A DNA stretch of 64,000 bases from contig NC_092576.1 of the NCBI RefSeq assembly GCF_037975245.1, positions 16,216,111-16,280,110 of the forward strand, read 5' to 3'. The notes below the pieces were generated by a model, which saw only the letters and a list, made by a program, of their open reading frames with translations, had not been told where the DNA came from and did no database searches. This document shows positions 48,201 through 59,854 of the stretch, piece by piece. Source of the stretch: Apostichopus japonicus. Lineage: Eukaryota; Echinodermata; Holothuroidea; Aspidochirotida; Stichopodidae. The first letter of the stretch is position 1; the number at the start of each line of letters is the position of its first letter. The position numbers and the translations under genes are program-made.

Positions 48201-51194
48201 AATACAATGAAATGTGTATAAGATTATGTGGACGGTCCGCATAATCCGCTCGTACACTTACGATTATATATTCCAATTGAGATTACGTGTGTTACAGAAA
48301 AAAAGACGTTAATACTACTATATGCTAATATTCAATACATTCATTACACATGATTCAAACAGATCTACGAGTTCGGTAAATACTGGATATAAAACAGACC
48401 CATATTTGACGGGTTGATTCTTTACTGAATCTGTCGATATTTGGTGCGGTGTGGTTCCTAAGAACGGTTATTTTGAATTTACAGAGTTGATAAATTTTTA
48501 TGGCATAATTTTGGTTTATAATCAATAAACAATACAATGAAATGTGTACAAGATTATGTGGACGGTCCACATAATCCGCTCGTACACTTACGATTATATA
48601 TTCCAATTGAGATTACGTGTGTTACAGAAAAAAAAAAGACGTTAATACTACTATATGATAATATTCAATACATTCAATACAAATGATTCAAACAGATCTA
48701 CGAGTTCGGTAACTACTGGATATAAAACAGACCCATATTTGACGGGTTGATTCCTTACTGAATCTATCGATATTTGGTGCTGGGTCCTTCCTTTCAACAC
48801 AGTTATTTTGAATTAATGTAGTTGATAATTTTTAAGCCCTTATTTTGGTTTATAATCAATAGACAATACAATGAAATGTGTATAAGATTATGTGGACAGT
48901 CCACATAATCCGCTCGTACACTTACGATTATATATTCCAATTGAGATTACGTGTGTTACAGAAAAAAAAGACGCTGATACTATATGAATATATTCAATAC
49001 ATTCAATACACATGATTCAAACAGATCTACGAGTTCGGGTAAATACTGGTTTTGAAACAGACCCATATTTGACGGGTTGATTCTTTACTGAATCTGTCGA
49101 TATTTGGTGCGGGGTGTTTCCTAAGAACAGTTATTTTGAATTAACAGAGTTGATAAATTTTTATGCCCTTATTTTGGTTTATAATCAATAAACAATACAA
49201 TGAAATGTGTATAAGATTATGTGGACGGTCCACATAATCCGCTCGTACACTTACGATTATATATTCCAATTGAGATTACGTGTGTTACACAAAAAAAGAC
49301 GTTAATACTACTATATGAATATATTCAATACATTCAATACACATGATTCAACAGATCTACGAGTTCGGGTAAATACTGATTTTAAAACAGACCCATATTT
49401 GACGGGTTGATTCTTTACTGAATCTATCGATATTTGGTGCGGGGTGTTTCCTAAGAACGTTTATTTTGAATTAACAGAGTTGATAAATTTTTATGCCCTA
49501 ATTTTGGTTTATAATCAATAAACAATACAATGAAATGTGTATAAGATTATGTGGACGGTCCACATAATCCGCTCGTACACTTACGATTATATATTCCAAT
49601 TGAGATTACGTGTGTTACAGAAAAAAAGACGTTAATACTACTATATGAATATATTCAATACATTCAATACACATGATTCAAACAAATCTACGAGTTCGGT
49701 AAATAAAGGTTATAAAACAGACCCATATTTGACGGGTTGATTCTTTACTGAATCTGTCGATATTTGGTGCGGGGTCCTTCCTTTGAACACAGTTATTTTG
49801 AATTATTGTTGTTGATAAATTTTAAACCCTAATTTTGGTTTATAATCAATAAACAATATAATGAAATGTGTATAAGATTATGTGGACGGTCCACATAATC
49901 CGCTCGTACACTTACGATTATATATTCCAATTGAGATTACGTGTGTTACAGATAAAAAAGACGTTAATACTACTATATGAATAAATTCAATACATTCAAT
50001 ACACATGATTCAAACAGATCTACGAGTTCGGTAAATACAAGATATAAAACAGACCCATATTTGACGGGTTGATTCCTTACTGAATCTGTCGATATTTGGT
50101 GCGGGGTCTTTCAGTTGAACACAGTTATTTTGAATTATTGTAGTTGATAAATTTGTAACCCTAATTTTGGTTTATAATCAATAAACAATACAATGAAATG
50201 TGTATAAGATTATGTGGAAGGTCCACATAATCCGCTTGCACACTTACGATTATATATTCCAATCGAGATTACGTGTGTTACAGAAAAAAAGACGTTAATA
50301 CTACTATATGAATATATTCAATACATTCAATACACATGATTCAAACAGATCTACGAGTTCGGTAAATACAGGATATAAAACAGACCCATATTTGACGGGT
50401 TGATTCTTTACTGAATCTGTCGATATTTGGTGCGGGGTCTTTCATAAGAACACAGTTATTTTGAATTAATGTAGTTGATAAATTTGTAACCCTAATTTTG
50501 GTTTATAATCAATAGACAATACAATGAAATGTGTATAAGATTATGTGGACGGTCCACATAATCCGCTCGTACACTTACGATTATATATTCCAATTGAGAT
50601 TACGTGTGTTACACAAAAAAAGACGTTAATACTACTATATGAGTATATTCAATACATTCAAAACACATGATTCAAACAGATCTTTGAGTTCCGTAAATAC
50701 AGGATATAAAACAGACCCATATTTGACGGGTTGATTCTTTACTGAATCTGTCGATATTTGGTGCTGGGTCTTTCATAAGAACACAGTTATTTTGAATTAA
50801 TGTAGTTGATAAATTTTCAACCCTAATTTTGGTTTATAATCAATAGACAATACAATGAAATGCGTATAAGATTATGTGGACGGTCCACATAATCCGCTCG
50901 CACACTTACGATAATATATTCCAATTGAGATTACGTGTGTTACAGAAAAAAAGACGTTAATACTACTATATGAATATATTCAATACATTCAATACACATG
51001 ATTCAAACAGATCTACGAGTTCGGGTAAATACTGGTTTTAAAACAGACCCATATTTGACGGGGTGATTCTTTACTGAATCTGTCGATATTTGGTGCGGGG
51101 TGTTTCCTAAGAACAGTTATTTTGAATTAACAGAGTTGATAAATTTTTATGCCCTTATTTTGGTTTATAATCAATAAACAATACAATGAAATCT
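45235..51194. repeat. Nine-monomer (2.98-kb) higher-order repeat, two copies
   Basis: Monomer starts 45235, 45566, 45899, 46228, 46559, 46890, 47222, 47553 and 47884 correspond one for one with 48215 to 50863 at a constant offset of 2979-2980 bp. Shared rare variants include 'gcggtgtggttcctaag' (45469 and 48448), 'gacgctaatac/gacgctgatac', 'tacagataaaaaagacg' and 'gttccgtaaat'. The frames at 45376-45627 and 48355-48606 translate identically. This indicates a recent duplication of a block of nine monomers. Confidence 0.85.
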
Positions 51195-52060
51195 GTATAA
51201 GATTATGTGGACGGTCCGCATAATCCGCTCGTACACTTACGATTATATATTCCAATTGAGATTACGTGTGTTACAGAAAAAAAAGACGTTAATACTACTA
51301 TATGCTAATATTCAATACATTCAATACACATGATTCAAACAGATCTACGAGTTCGGTAAATACTGGATATAAAACAGACCCATATTTGACGGGTTGATTC
51401 CTTACTGAATCTATCGATATTTGGTGCTGGGTCCTTCCTTTCAACACAGTTATTTTGAATTAATGTAGTTGATAATTTTTAAGCCCTTATTTTGGTTTAT
51501 AATCAATAAACAATACAATGAAATGTGTATAAGATTATGTGGACGGTCCACATAATCCGCTCGTACACTTACGATTATATATTCCAATTGAGATTACGTG
51601 TGTTACAGAAAAAAAAGACGTTAATACTACTATGAATATATTCAATACATTCAGTACACATGATTTAATCAGATCTACGAGTTCGGTAAATACAGGATAT
51701 AAAACAGACCCATATTTGACGGGTTGATTCCTTACTGAATCTGTAGATATTTGGTGCTGGTTCCTTCCTTTCAACACAGTTGTTTTGAATTAATGTAGTT
51801 GATAAATTTTAAACCCTAATTTTGGTTTATAATCAATAAACAATACAATGAAATGAAATGTGTATAAGATTATGTGGACGGTCCACATAATCCGCTCGTA
51901 CACTTACGATTATATATTCCAATTGAGATTACGTGTGCTACAGAAAGAAAGACGTTAATACTTCTATATGAATATATTCAATACCTTCAATACACATGAT
52001 TCAAACAGATCTACGAGTTCGGTAAATACTGGATATAAAACATACCCATATTCGATGGGG

Positions 52061-53510
52061 TGATTCCTACCTGAAACATATCAAGATATGAGGGTGTGTA
52101 GCCCTTATTCAGAAGACCGTTATTGTGAATTAATGTAGTTGATTAATTTTTAATATTTTCAATTACGAATTTAGTTATAATCAATTAACAATACGACATC
52201 ATACGTATAATATACTGTGGACGATCCACATAAACCGATTATACAATTACGATTATATATTTCAATTAGGATGACGTGGAATATTAAACAAAAACCTCAA
52301 CACTACTATTGCATTCCGGGGGCTCTTTAGCACAGCAGAATGATACTGTCAGATGTTCCTTTACGGAAATGTCGTGGTTAGATTCTGTTTTTACCTGCAT
52401 GGTTAACCGTGGCAACTAGAGACCAGGCCATATTACAGTAACAAGAAAATAAAAAATCTCTGGGTACAAATATTTAGTAAATGTGAATACAACTTATATA
52501 ATAGATTAATTTCAAAAGTTGTTGCGGTGGTGACACTCTGGTACATATAATAAGCAATAAAACAATACAACATGTGACGTAAAATCTCTTTAACTATTTC
52601 ATTAACAACAACAACAACATTATCCCCACAAACATATGCAAATATGTCGTAGACATTAAACTCACTGATAATACCGTTTTACTAAACCCATAACTCTCTT
52701 AATTAGACTATAAAACACATCAATAAACATTTAACCCTCCTAAATTACATCCAACTTGACTATAAATATTCATGACATGGCTGGCTATGTAGCTAAGTGC
52801 ACCGCTTACTACGGATGAGTATAGAAACCATTCACGTTACACTACTATCCTAATACACACTATTTTCTTAACAGCTTCGTTTTGAACAATTAATATTTGA
52901 ATGGTTATGAGTATTATATTTCAGGATAAGGGTAGTAGTAAGTTTTATTTTCACAGGCTTTTTAAGTCGGGGGGTAAGGGTGCGGGGGGGGCAGCAATAC
53001 CATCCATAACTTTGCACCGGTGGTCATTGAGGTCAGTTTACAGGAGTGGTTCATTTCCAATGTTCCCAATTAAAGTTTGAGATCAAGTTTCATTACAATG
53101 TAGGTAAACCGACTTCCATGCACAAATTTAATATGATATGGCTATCTATTTTTAATATCAATATTTCTATGCTCAATGACACATGATATAGACAGATCTA
53201 TAACTTCGGAAAATAAAGGATATAAACAAACCCTTGTTTGACGTAGTGATGATTAACTGAAATATTTCGAGATTTGAGGGTTTGGCCCTTGTTCAGAAGG
53301 CTGTCAGTGGGTATTAGATTAGCTGATCATTTCTGAATATATTCAAGATGAGCTTTGCTTAAGAATGAATATGTTATACAATATCGTGTGTCTCAGATTA
53401 TGTAGACGGTCCACATAATACGCTCATATACTTACGATTATATATTCTTCTACTACGTTACACATATACTTACGATTATATATTCCAATTGAGATTACGT
53501 GTGTTACTAA
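52061..53510. repeat. Segmental duplication copy 1
   Basis: From 'attcctacctgaaac' and 'tatgagggtgtgtagccc', through the 'gcattccgggggc' and 'aacaacaacaacat' segments and a G-run, to 'cgttacacatatacttacg', the whole stretch recurs at 54600-56047 at an offset of about 2535 bp. It contains diverged palindromes ('ctgtggacgatccacataaa' near 52214, 'atgtagacggtccacataat' near 53400), so it is partly derived from the satellite. Confidence 0.8.
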
Positions 53511-53829
53511 AAACAAAAACGTTAATACTACTATCCAAATACATTCTATAGACCAAAAGAAAATATTTAGGTTGTGATCTTTCTTAACAAGCTGCTTTTA
53601 AGACAATTATTATGTGAACGGTCAACAGTATTATCATACTAATATTAAGGGTTAAAGATTAGGGTTATTCTTTCGGGTTTCCTATAATAATCCTAACCCA
53701 TGTAACGAGGATTGTTGATGCTTGCTTACACTTTTTTCTTCCCAATGTTCCCAAATAAAGTTTTGTTAAGACTATATTAGCCTAAAGGTAAACCGTATGA
53801 CATGCAAAAATATATGTTTATTTGATAAA

Positions 53830-54590
53830 GTTATCTGTTTTTAATATAAATCTTTATATGCTCAATGATACGTGATTTCAACAGATCTATGAGTTCAGTA
53901 ATTAAAGGAAATAAAACAGACCCATATTTGACGGGTTGATTCCTTCCTGAATCTGTCGATATTTGGTGCGGGGTCTTTCCTAAGAACATAGTTATTTTGA
54001 ATTAATAGAGTTGATCAATTTTCAACCCTAATTTTGGTTTATAATCAATAAACAATACAATGAAATGTGTATAAGATTGTGTGGACGGTCCACATAATCC
54101 GCTCGTACACTTACGATTATATATTCCAATTGAGATTACGTGTGTTACAGAAAAAAAGATGTAAATACTTCTATATGAATATATCAAATACATTCAATAC
54201 ACATGATTTAAACAGATCTACGAGTTCGGTAAATACAGGATATAAAACAGACCCATATTTGACGGGTTGATTCCTTACTAAATCTGTCGATATTTGGTGC
54301 GGGGTCCTTCCTTAGAACACAGTTATTTTGAATTAATATAGTTGATCAATTTAAAACCCTAATTTTTGTTTATAGTCAATTAAAAATATAATGAAATGTG
54401 TATAAGATTATGTGGACGGTCCACATAATCCGCTCGTACACTTACGATTATATATTCCAATTGAGATTACGTGTGTTACAGAAAAAAAGACGTTAATACT
54501 ACTATATGAATATATTCAATACATTCAATACACATGATTCAAACAAATCTACGAGTTCGGTAAATAAAGGTTATAAAACAGACCCATATT
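53830..54590. repeat. Satellite monomers between the duplicated segments
   Basis: Monomer starts at 54068 and 54399 (331 bp apart), preceded by a partial monomer from about 53880. The palindromes are intact. These copies sit between the two segmental-duplication copies. The 54399 monomer shares the 'ataaaggttataaaacag' variant with monomers deep in the main array. Confidence 0.8.
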
Positions 54591-54599
54591 TGACGGGTT

Positions 54600-56300
54600 G
54601 ATTCCTACCTGAAACACATCAAGATATGAGGGTGTGTAGCCCTTATTCAGAAGACCGTTATTGTGAATTAATGTACTTGATTAATTTTTAATATTTTCAA
54701 TTATACGGTTTTGGTTTAGAATCAATAAACAATACAACATCATACGTATAATATAATGTGGACGATCCACATAAACCGATTATACAATTACGATTATATA
54801 TTTCAATTGAGATGACGTGGGTTATTAAACAAAAACGTCAATACTACTGTTGCATTCCGGGGGCCCATTAGCACAGCAGAGAATACTGTCAAAAGTTCCT
54901 TAATGGAAATGTCGTGGTTAGCTTGTGTATCAGTTAATCGTAGTAAATAGAGACCAGGCCATATAACAATTACAAGAAAATAAAAAATCTCTGCGTACAA
55001 GAATATAAATTATGTGAATGCGAGTTTACAATGTAGATTAATTTTCAAAATGTTGTAAGTGGTGACACTCTGGTATATATATAATGACCAATAAAACAAT
55101 ACAACATGTGACGTAAAATCTCTTTAACTATTTCATTAACAACAACAACATTATCCCCCTAAACATATGCAGATATGTTGTAGACATTTAACTCACTGAT
55201 AATACCGATTTACTTAACCCATAACTCTCTTAATTAGACTATAAAACACATCAATAAACATTTAACCCTCCTAAATTACATACCACTTGACTATAAATAT
55301 TCATAACATGGCTGGCTATGTAGCTCAATGCACAGCTTACTACGGATGAGTATAAAAACCATTCACGTTACACTACTATCCTAATACACACTATTTTCTT
55401 AACAGCTTCGTTTTAAACAATTAATATGTGAATGGTTATGAGTATTATATTACAGGATAAGGGTAGTAGTAAGTTTTATTTTCACAGGCTTTTTACGTCG
55501 GGCGGTAAGGGTGCGGGGGGGGGGGGTTGCAGCAATACCATCCATAACTTTGCACCGGTGGTCATTGAGGTCAGTTTACAGGAGTGGTTCATTTCCAATG
55601 TTCCCAATTAAAGTTGAGATCAAGTTTCATTACAATGTAGGTAAACCGACTTCCACGCACAAATTTAATATGATATGGCTATCTATTTTTAATATCAATA
55701 TTTCTATGCTCAATGACACATGATATAGACAGATCTATAACTTCGGAAAATAAAGGATATAAACAGACCCTTGTTTGACGTAGTGATGATTAACTGAAAT
55801 ATTTCGAGATTTGAGGGTTTGGCCCTTGTTCAGAAGGCTGTCAATGGGTATTAGATTAGCTGATCATTTCTGAATATATTCAAGATGAGCTTTGCTTAAG
55901 AATGAATATGTTATACAATATCGTGTGTCTCAGATTATGTAGACGGTCCACATAATACGCTCATATACTTACGATTATATATTCTTCTACTACGTTACAC
56001 ATATACTTACGATTATATATTCCAATTGAGATTACGTGTGTTACTAAAAAAGTTATCTGTTTTTAAAATTAATCTTTATATGCTCAATGATACATGATTT
56101 CAACAGATCTACGAATTAGTAATCAGTAATTAAAGGATATAAAACAGACCTATATTTGACGGGTTGATTCCTTCCTGAATCTGCATATATTTGGTGCGGG
56201 GTCCTTCCTTAGAACACGGTTATTTTGAATTAATAGAGTTCATCAATTTTCAACCCTAATTTTGGTTTATCATCAATAAATAATACAATGAAATGTGTAT
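54600..56300. repeat. Segmental duplication copy 2
   Basis: Counterpart of 52061-53510, continuing at 56047 into sequence matching 53830 onward. The second copy lacks about 310 bp present in the first (53520-53829). A monomer-like palindrome with one change (GTCCACAGAAT) lies near 56305-56327. Confidence 0.75.
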
Positions 56301-56632
56301 AAGATTATGTGGACGGTCCACAGAATCCGCTCATACACTTACGATTATATATTCCAATTGAAATTACTGTGTTACAACAACAAAAAAGACGTTAATACGA
56401 TGTGATTACTTTCAATGCATTCAATACACAGATCTACAACTTCTGAAAATAAAGGATATAAACAGACACTGACCCTTGTTAACGGAGTGATGATTAAGTG
56501 AAACATCTATATATCTATATTGAATTTGAGTTTTTCTACGCTCAATGACACATGATATAGACAGATCTACAACTTCGGAAAATAAACGATATAAACAGAC
56601 CCATGTTTGACGGAGTGATGATTCCATGAAAT
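56300..56632. repeat. Degenerate satellite edge with internal duplication
   Basis: The last recognisable monomer pieces. 'cagatctacaacttc', 'gaaaataaa.gatataaacagac' and 'ggagtgatgatt' each occur twice, about 130 bp apart. The array ends at about 56632, where an unrelated G-run element begins. Confidence 0.6.
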
Positions 56633-56760
56633 CAGGGACGTAGCTAAGGCCTGATCATTAGGGGGGGGGGGGTAGTGGCTGAAATTCCAACTGGATAGGT
56701 TTTGGAGCCATAAAATTCCGGCTGTTGTTTGTTCTCCCACCCCCCCCTGCTCTACTCGCC
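56633..56760 (+). mobile_element. Possible hAT-type terminal fragment at the satellite border
   Basis: CAGGGACGTAGCTAAGG resembles the CAGGGGCGTAG(C) terminus of hAT-like elements and is followed by a run of twelve or more G residues. No matching right end or target duplication was found. It coincides with the end of satellite-derived sequence. Confidence 0.35.
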
Positions 56761-57050
56761 AACATTCACATATTGAATACCACTGGCCCTCACTTCACAA
56801 ACTTCTATAAACACTCTGGTTAAGCAAAGCAGGTAAGCAACTAAGTAAAGTTATCTGTTTGAAGGCTTTATAGACTACTGACTACAAAAGCTATGTTAAT
56901 GTAAGAAAGGGGAAAACCTTTTTATTTTCAACAAATTATATTCGACGACAAAGTGAGTTACCAAAAATACAGAGCTTTTATTGGCACGCTTAATATTTTT
57001 TCTTTGGGGGGGGGGGTGGGTGGGGGATATTTATTACTCACATGAAATGT

Positions 57051-57104
57051 TTTAATTGTTCACTTCATTCCAACTGATCATTCGGAATGAAGTGAACAAT
57101 TAAA
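57051..57104. repeat. Hairpin with perfect 21-bp arms
   Basis: The arm 57051-57071 (TTTAATTGTTCACTTCATTCC) has its perfect reverse complement at 57084-57104, across a 12-bp loop containing TGATCA. Confidence 0.9.
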
Positions 57105-57310
57105 AATTTTGCAGAAAAATGTTGAGTTGACGAGTTACGATAAGTTGGCAATTAAACACATTGAACATTTTGCAGAAAATGTTTCAATTGCTCAGATGGA
57201 ATGAAGTGAACGATCGGAAATTTTGCAGAAAAATGTCAAACTGACGAGATAATGATAAGTTATCAATTAAACATTTTTCAGAAAATTGTTCAATTGATCA
57301 GTTAAAGCAA
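57084..57310. repeat. Tandem duplication, unit about 114 bp
   Basis: 'ggaatgaagtgaac', 'aaattttgcagaaaaatgt', 'gacgag', 'gataagtt' and 'caattaaaca' occur in order from 57084 and again from 57198. Both copies end in a 'ttcaattg.tcag' segment. Confidence 0.75.
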
Positions 57311-57649
57311 CTGAGCAATCCAACATTTTCTGATTTTTGATAACATTTTATCTTGTTACTGAAAAATGTCAAATTATGGGTCAAAGTTTTTGTTATGTTG
57401 ATGGCACTTTTAAGCTTCCGTAGATTAGCATTCAGCGTTTTTTGTATACATAGAGACAATGTATATCTTGAACTTACTTGAAGCTAGCGAACTGGGAGTA
57501 TTCAAAATCATACGAAGTTTTGTATGGTGGAGTATAAGATCGCGTGATAGAATTTCTCAATGTGACAAGGAAAACGTGGTAAAAATGACTGATTGAAGGT
57601 CAATTTTGACCGAAAATTTTAGTTCACTCACAAATTACAAGAATATGTG

Positions 57650-57725
57650 AAAATGAGAGTGCGACAGTCGGAAAAATGAGAGTGCGACAGTCGGAAATTC
57701 AGACTGTCGCACTCAAATTTTCCAA
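57650..57725. repeat. Direct repeat plus inverted copy (GAGTGCGACAGTC)
   Basis: 'aaatgagagtgcgacagtcgga' occurs twice in tandem (from 57651 and 57674), followed at about 57701 by the inverted copy GACTGTCGCACTC. Either direct copy could pair with the inverted one. Confidence 0.85.
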
Positions 57726-57739
57726 GTATCGTCAGTTTG

Positions 57740-59310
57740 ACCAAGATTTGGGGGGGGGGGAGGGTTATCTATTTTTAATTTGAATCTATTTATGCTCAAT
57801 GATACATGAATTAAACAGATCTACCAGTTCGGTTAATAAAGGATATTAACAGTCCCATATTTGACCGGTTTAAGTCTTCCTGTAGAATATCGAGATTTTA
57901 TGGGTGGGCGTCCCTCCCAGATTCTTCTTCTTGTGAATTATAGTAGTTGATAAATGTGTAATATTTTCAATTACGGGTTTGGTTATCTGGAAATGGTATT
58001 TATAGTAAGCAGTATACTTTTTTGTATCCTACATTATATTGCGATGGGTATTTGTCGACTTTTAACGTGCGATTCATCGCTATACGTGCATGATATAGCC
58101 TGGGCCATTAGTATACTTTCTTCGAATATCACTTGACGGCTTATTCAAAGAAATCGGCAGTGCAAAAAACGGACTGCTTAAATCTATCTCTGACTAATCT
58201 TTGAAAAAGGAAATGGACAATGGGAATCGTAAGAGAGAACATTTGAAGCGGGGGGGGGGGGGGTGGTTGTAGGTGGTTGGAAAAGGTTTTGCCCAAATTT
58301 AAGCAGTAAATATACTGAAAAGGTATCAATCCCCTCCCCCAGAAAGTGTTACTTCATTCTTTATTTTCGATGCGAACAATGAAGATTGAGTGTGCCTGTT
58401 ATATAACTATATGAAGTTACAAACATAAGCTTTTAGAAAAAACACCAAGTAAACATCGATTTTCATGTTGACAACATCATTTGAATTTCAAGACATCTTT
58501 TATATCTACTCGAAATTCGAAGTATTGTTAATTGTTTGTTTATTTATATAGGCCTTTATGTTTAGATGGGGCAAGAAAAAAAAGAAGGTTAAAGGTATGC
58601 TTTACTTAGAATGTCTGAAAACAATTTGGAGAGTCCAGACCTCCAGGAATTAGTACTTTTTTGAAATCTTTACGAAACTTCCCTAACGATAGCGTGCTTT
58701 AAGGGGCCAATGCAGCAGACCTGCCACGAACACGTTAATGCACATGCATATTTGGTTGGTTGCAAACTTTCAGGCACATTTTGAACCAATAAATACTAAA
58801 AAAGGTGTAACGAAAAAATATACAAACAATGATCACTGTATTTATCATCAACATTTAGGAAAACATTGCATGCATTCCATTTCTGTCATTTTGCAAGCTT
58901 ATTATTGATCAAAGACTGTCAAAAAATATAAAAAATTGTACATCATAAATTTCAAGATTGAACATTTGCAGTACTATATATACTTATATGCGGCTGTGCA
59001 ATGTCGTTTGTGTTGGTCGTTACTCGTTAGCGATACTGCTGTCATGGTGGTTGAATAATTATCCTCTTCGACATTGTCATGTGTTATGTTTGCTACCTTT
59101 TTAAATATAGGAATAAGTTATGTTGTAACTCTCTGACAGCGTAGAGCAGGAAGCAGAGAACAATGTGAAATTTACAGAACCTTTATAAAAGACATTTTAC
59201 ATGGAATTTTTTTTCGTGTCGAAAGCAGCGCCATTTTGACTTCCTCCCTCGCATGATAAATTTCTGACACCTTCAAATAGTTTTGGTTAGGCTTATTTAA
59301 TAATTCAAGA
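57740..59310. other. Intergenic, no recognisable gene
   Basis: G-runs lie at 57749 and 58250. A short satellite-like patch ('aacagatctaccagttcgg' to 'ccatatttgac') lies near 57813-57876. No exon is supported. Confidence 0.4.
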
Positions 59311-59372
59311 TCACGTGTATAAGATTTGTGGACTGTCCACACAATGCTCTCGTATACTCACGATAATATATA
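59310..59372. repeat. Isolated diverged satellite palindrome outside the array
   Basis: 'gtgtataaga', then 'tttgtggactgtccacacaat', then 'ctcgtatactcacgataatatat' matches the first 60 bp of the 331-bp monomer, including the palindrome with compensating changes (TTGTGGAC/GTCCACAA). It lies about 2.7 kb beyond the array and no full monomer follows. Confidence 0.65.
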
Positions 59373-59644
59373 TTCAAAGCGAATTGCTTAGCAAAGATGT
59401 TAATATAAAAGGACTTGTATCGCATGTTTACGACACATAAACCATGTTTGTGCCTTCAAATTCTTCTTGAGCAAAGCAAAAGAAAAACCAAGAAAAAGAT
59501 CATACACAACAAATATCATCAGGTTGCTTTAAGTTGGTTTATCTCTTCCAAATAGTTTACAAAGGTTAAATAGAATGAAAGAAGTACAGTGTTACACATG
59601 AACACAGGACATTGGTCTTGTTTAAATTAACATTGAATAAAAAA

Positions 59645-59853
59645 GGACTACCATTTCAAAATATCAAAATCTAAACTGATATGAACATCAAAACATTTAA
59701 TGGAAAAAAGCACTACATCTCAAAATATAAACTGATATGAACATTAAAACATTTATTAAAAAAAGCACTACATCTCAAATATAAACTGATATTGAACATT
59801 AAAACATTTAATAAAATAAAGTACTACATCTCAAAATATAAACTGATATGAAC
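59645..59853. repeat. Tandem repeat, unit about 57 bp, about 3.5 copies
   Basis: The unit 'cactacatctcaaaatataaactgatatgaac...aaaacattta' recurs with small indels from 59645 to 59853. Confidence 0.8.
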
Positions 59854-59854
59854 A

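Larger units (their letters stand above)
42331..52190. repeat. Satellite array, about 30 monomers of 331 bp, palindrome-bearing
   Basis: The start 'tgtataagattatgtgg' recurs at 42331, 42663, 42992, 43326, 43657, 43986, 44319, 44573, 44904, 45235 and so on to 51861. That is 30 starts with spacings of 329-335 bp, except one 254-bp deleted monomer (44319-44572). Each copy holds two 11-bp arms, ATTATGTGGAC and GTCCACATAAT, around a single G, then CGCTCGTACACTTACG, an A-run, 'acgttaatact', 'gacgggttgattc' and 'aatcaataaacaat'. Two main variants alternate: one with 'gaacacagttattttg', the other with 'aagaacggttattttg' and 'aacagagttg'. Similarity between monomers is high. There is no coding capacity; the short minus-strand frames are repeats of one another. 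Confidence 0.95.

Noticed and set aside
42435-51777. Several similar minus-strand frames of 60-83 codons (for example 42435, 43098, 44091, 45376, 48355, 51535)
   Set aside because: They are the same stretch of the 331-bp satellite read repeatedly. Frames break in most monomers and no start context or domain is conserved.
42331-52190. CRISPR-like array
   Set aside because: Monomers are contiguous and 331 bp long, with no unique spacers, in a eukaryotic setting.
42331-52190. Hammerhead ribozyme in the satellite monomer
   Set aside because: The monomer lacks the CTGATGA and GAAA core boxes in the required order. The GATTC-GAATC hairpin and the palindrome alone do not make a ribozyme.
57954-58136. 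Hydrophobic plus-strand frame of 60 codons
   Set aside because: The hydrophobicity follows from AT-rich codons. There is no family match, and part of the flank is satellite-derived.
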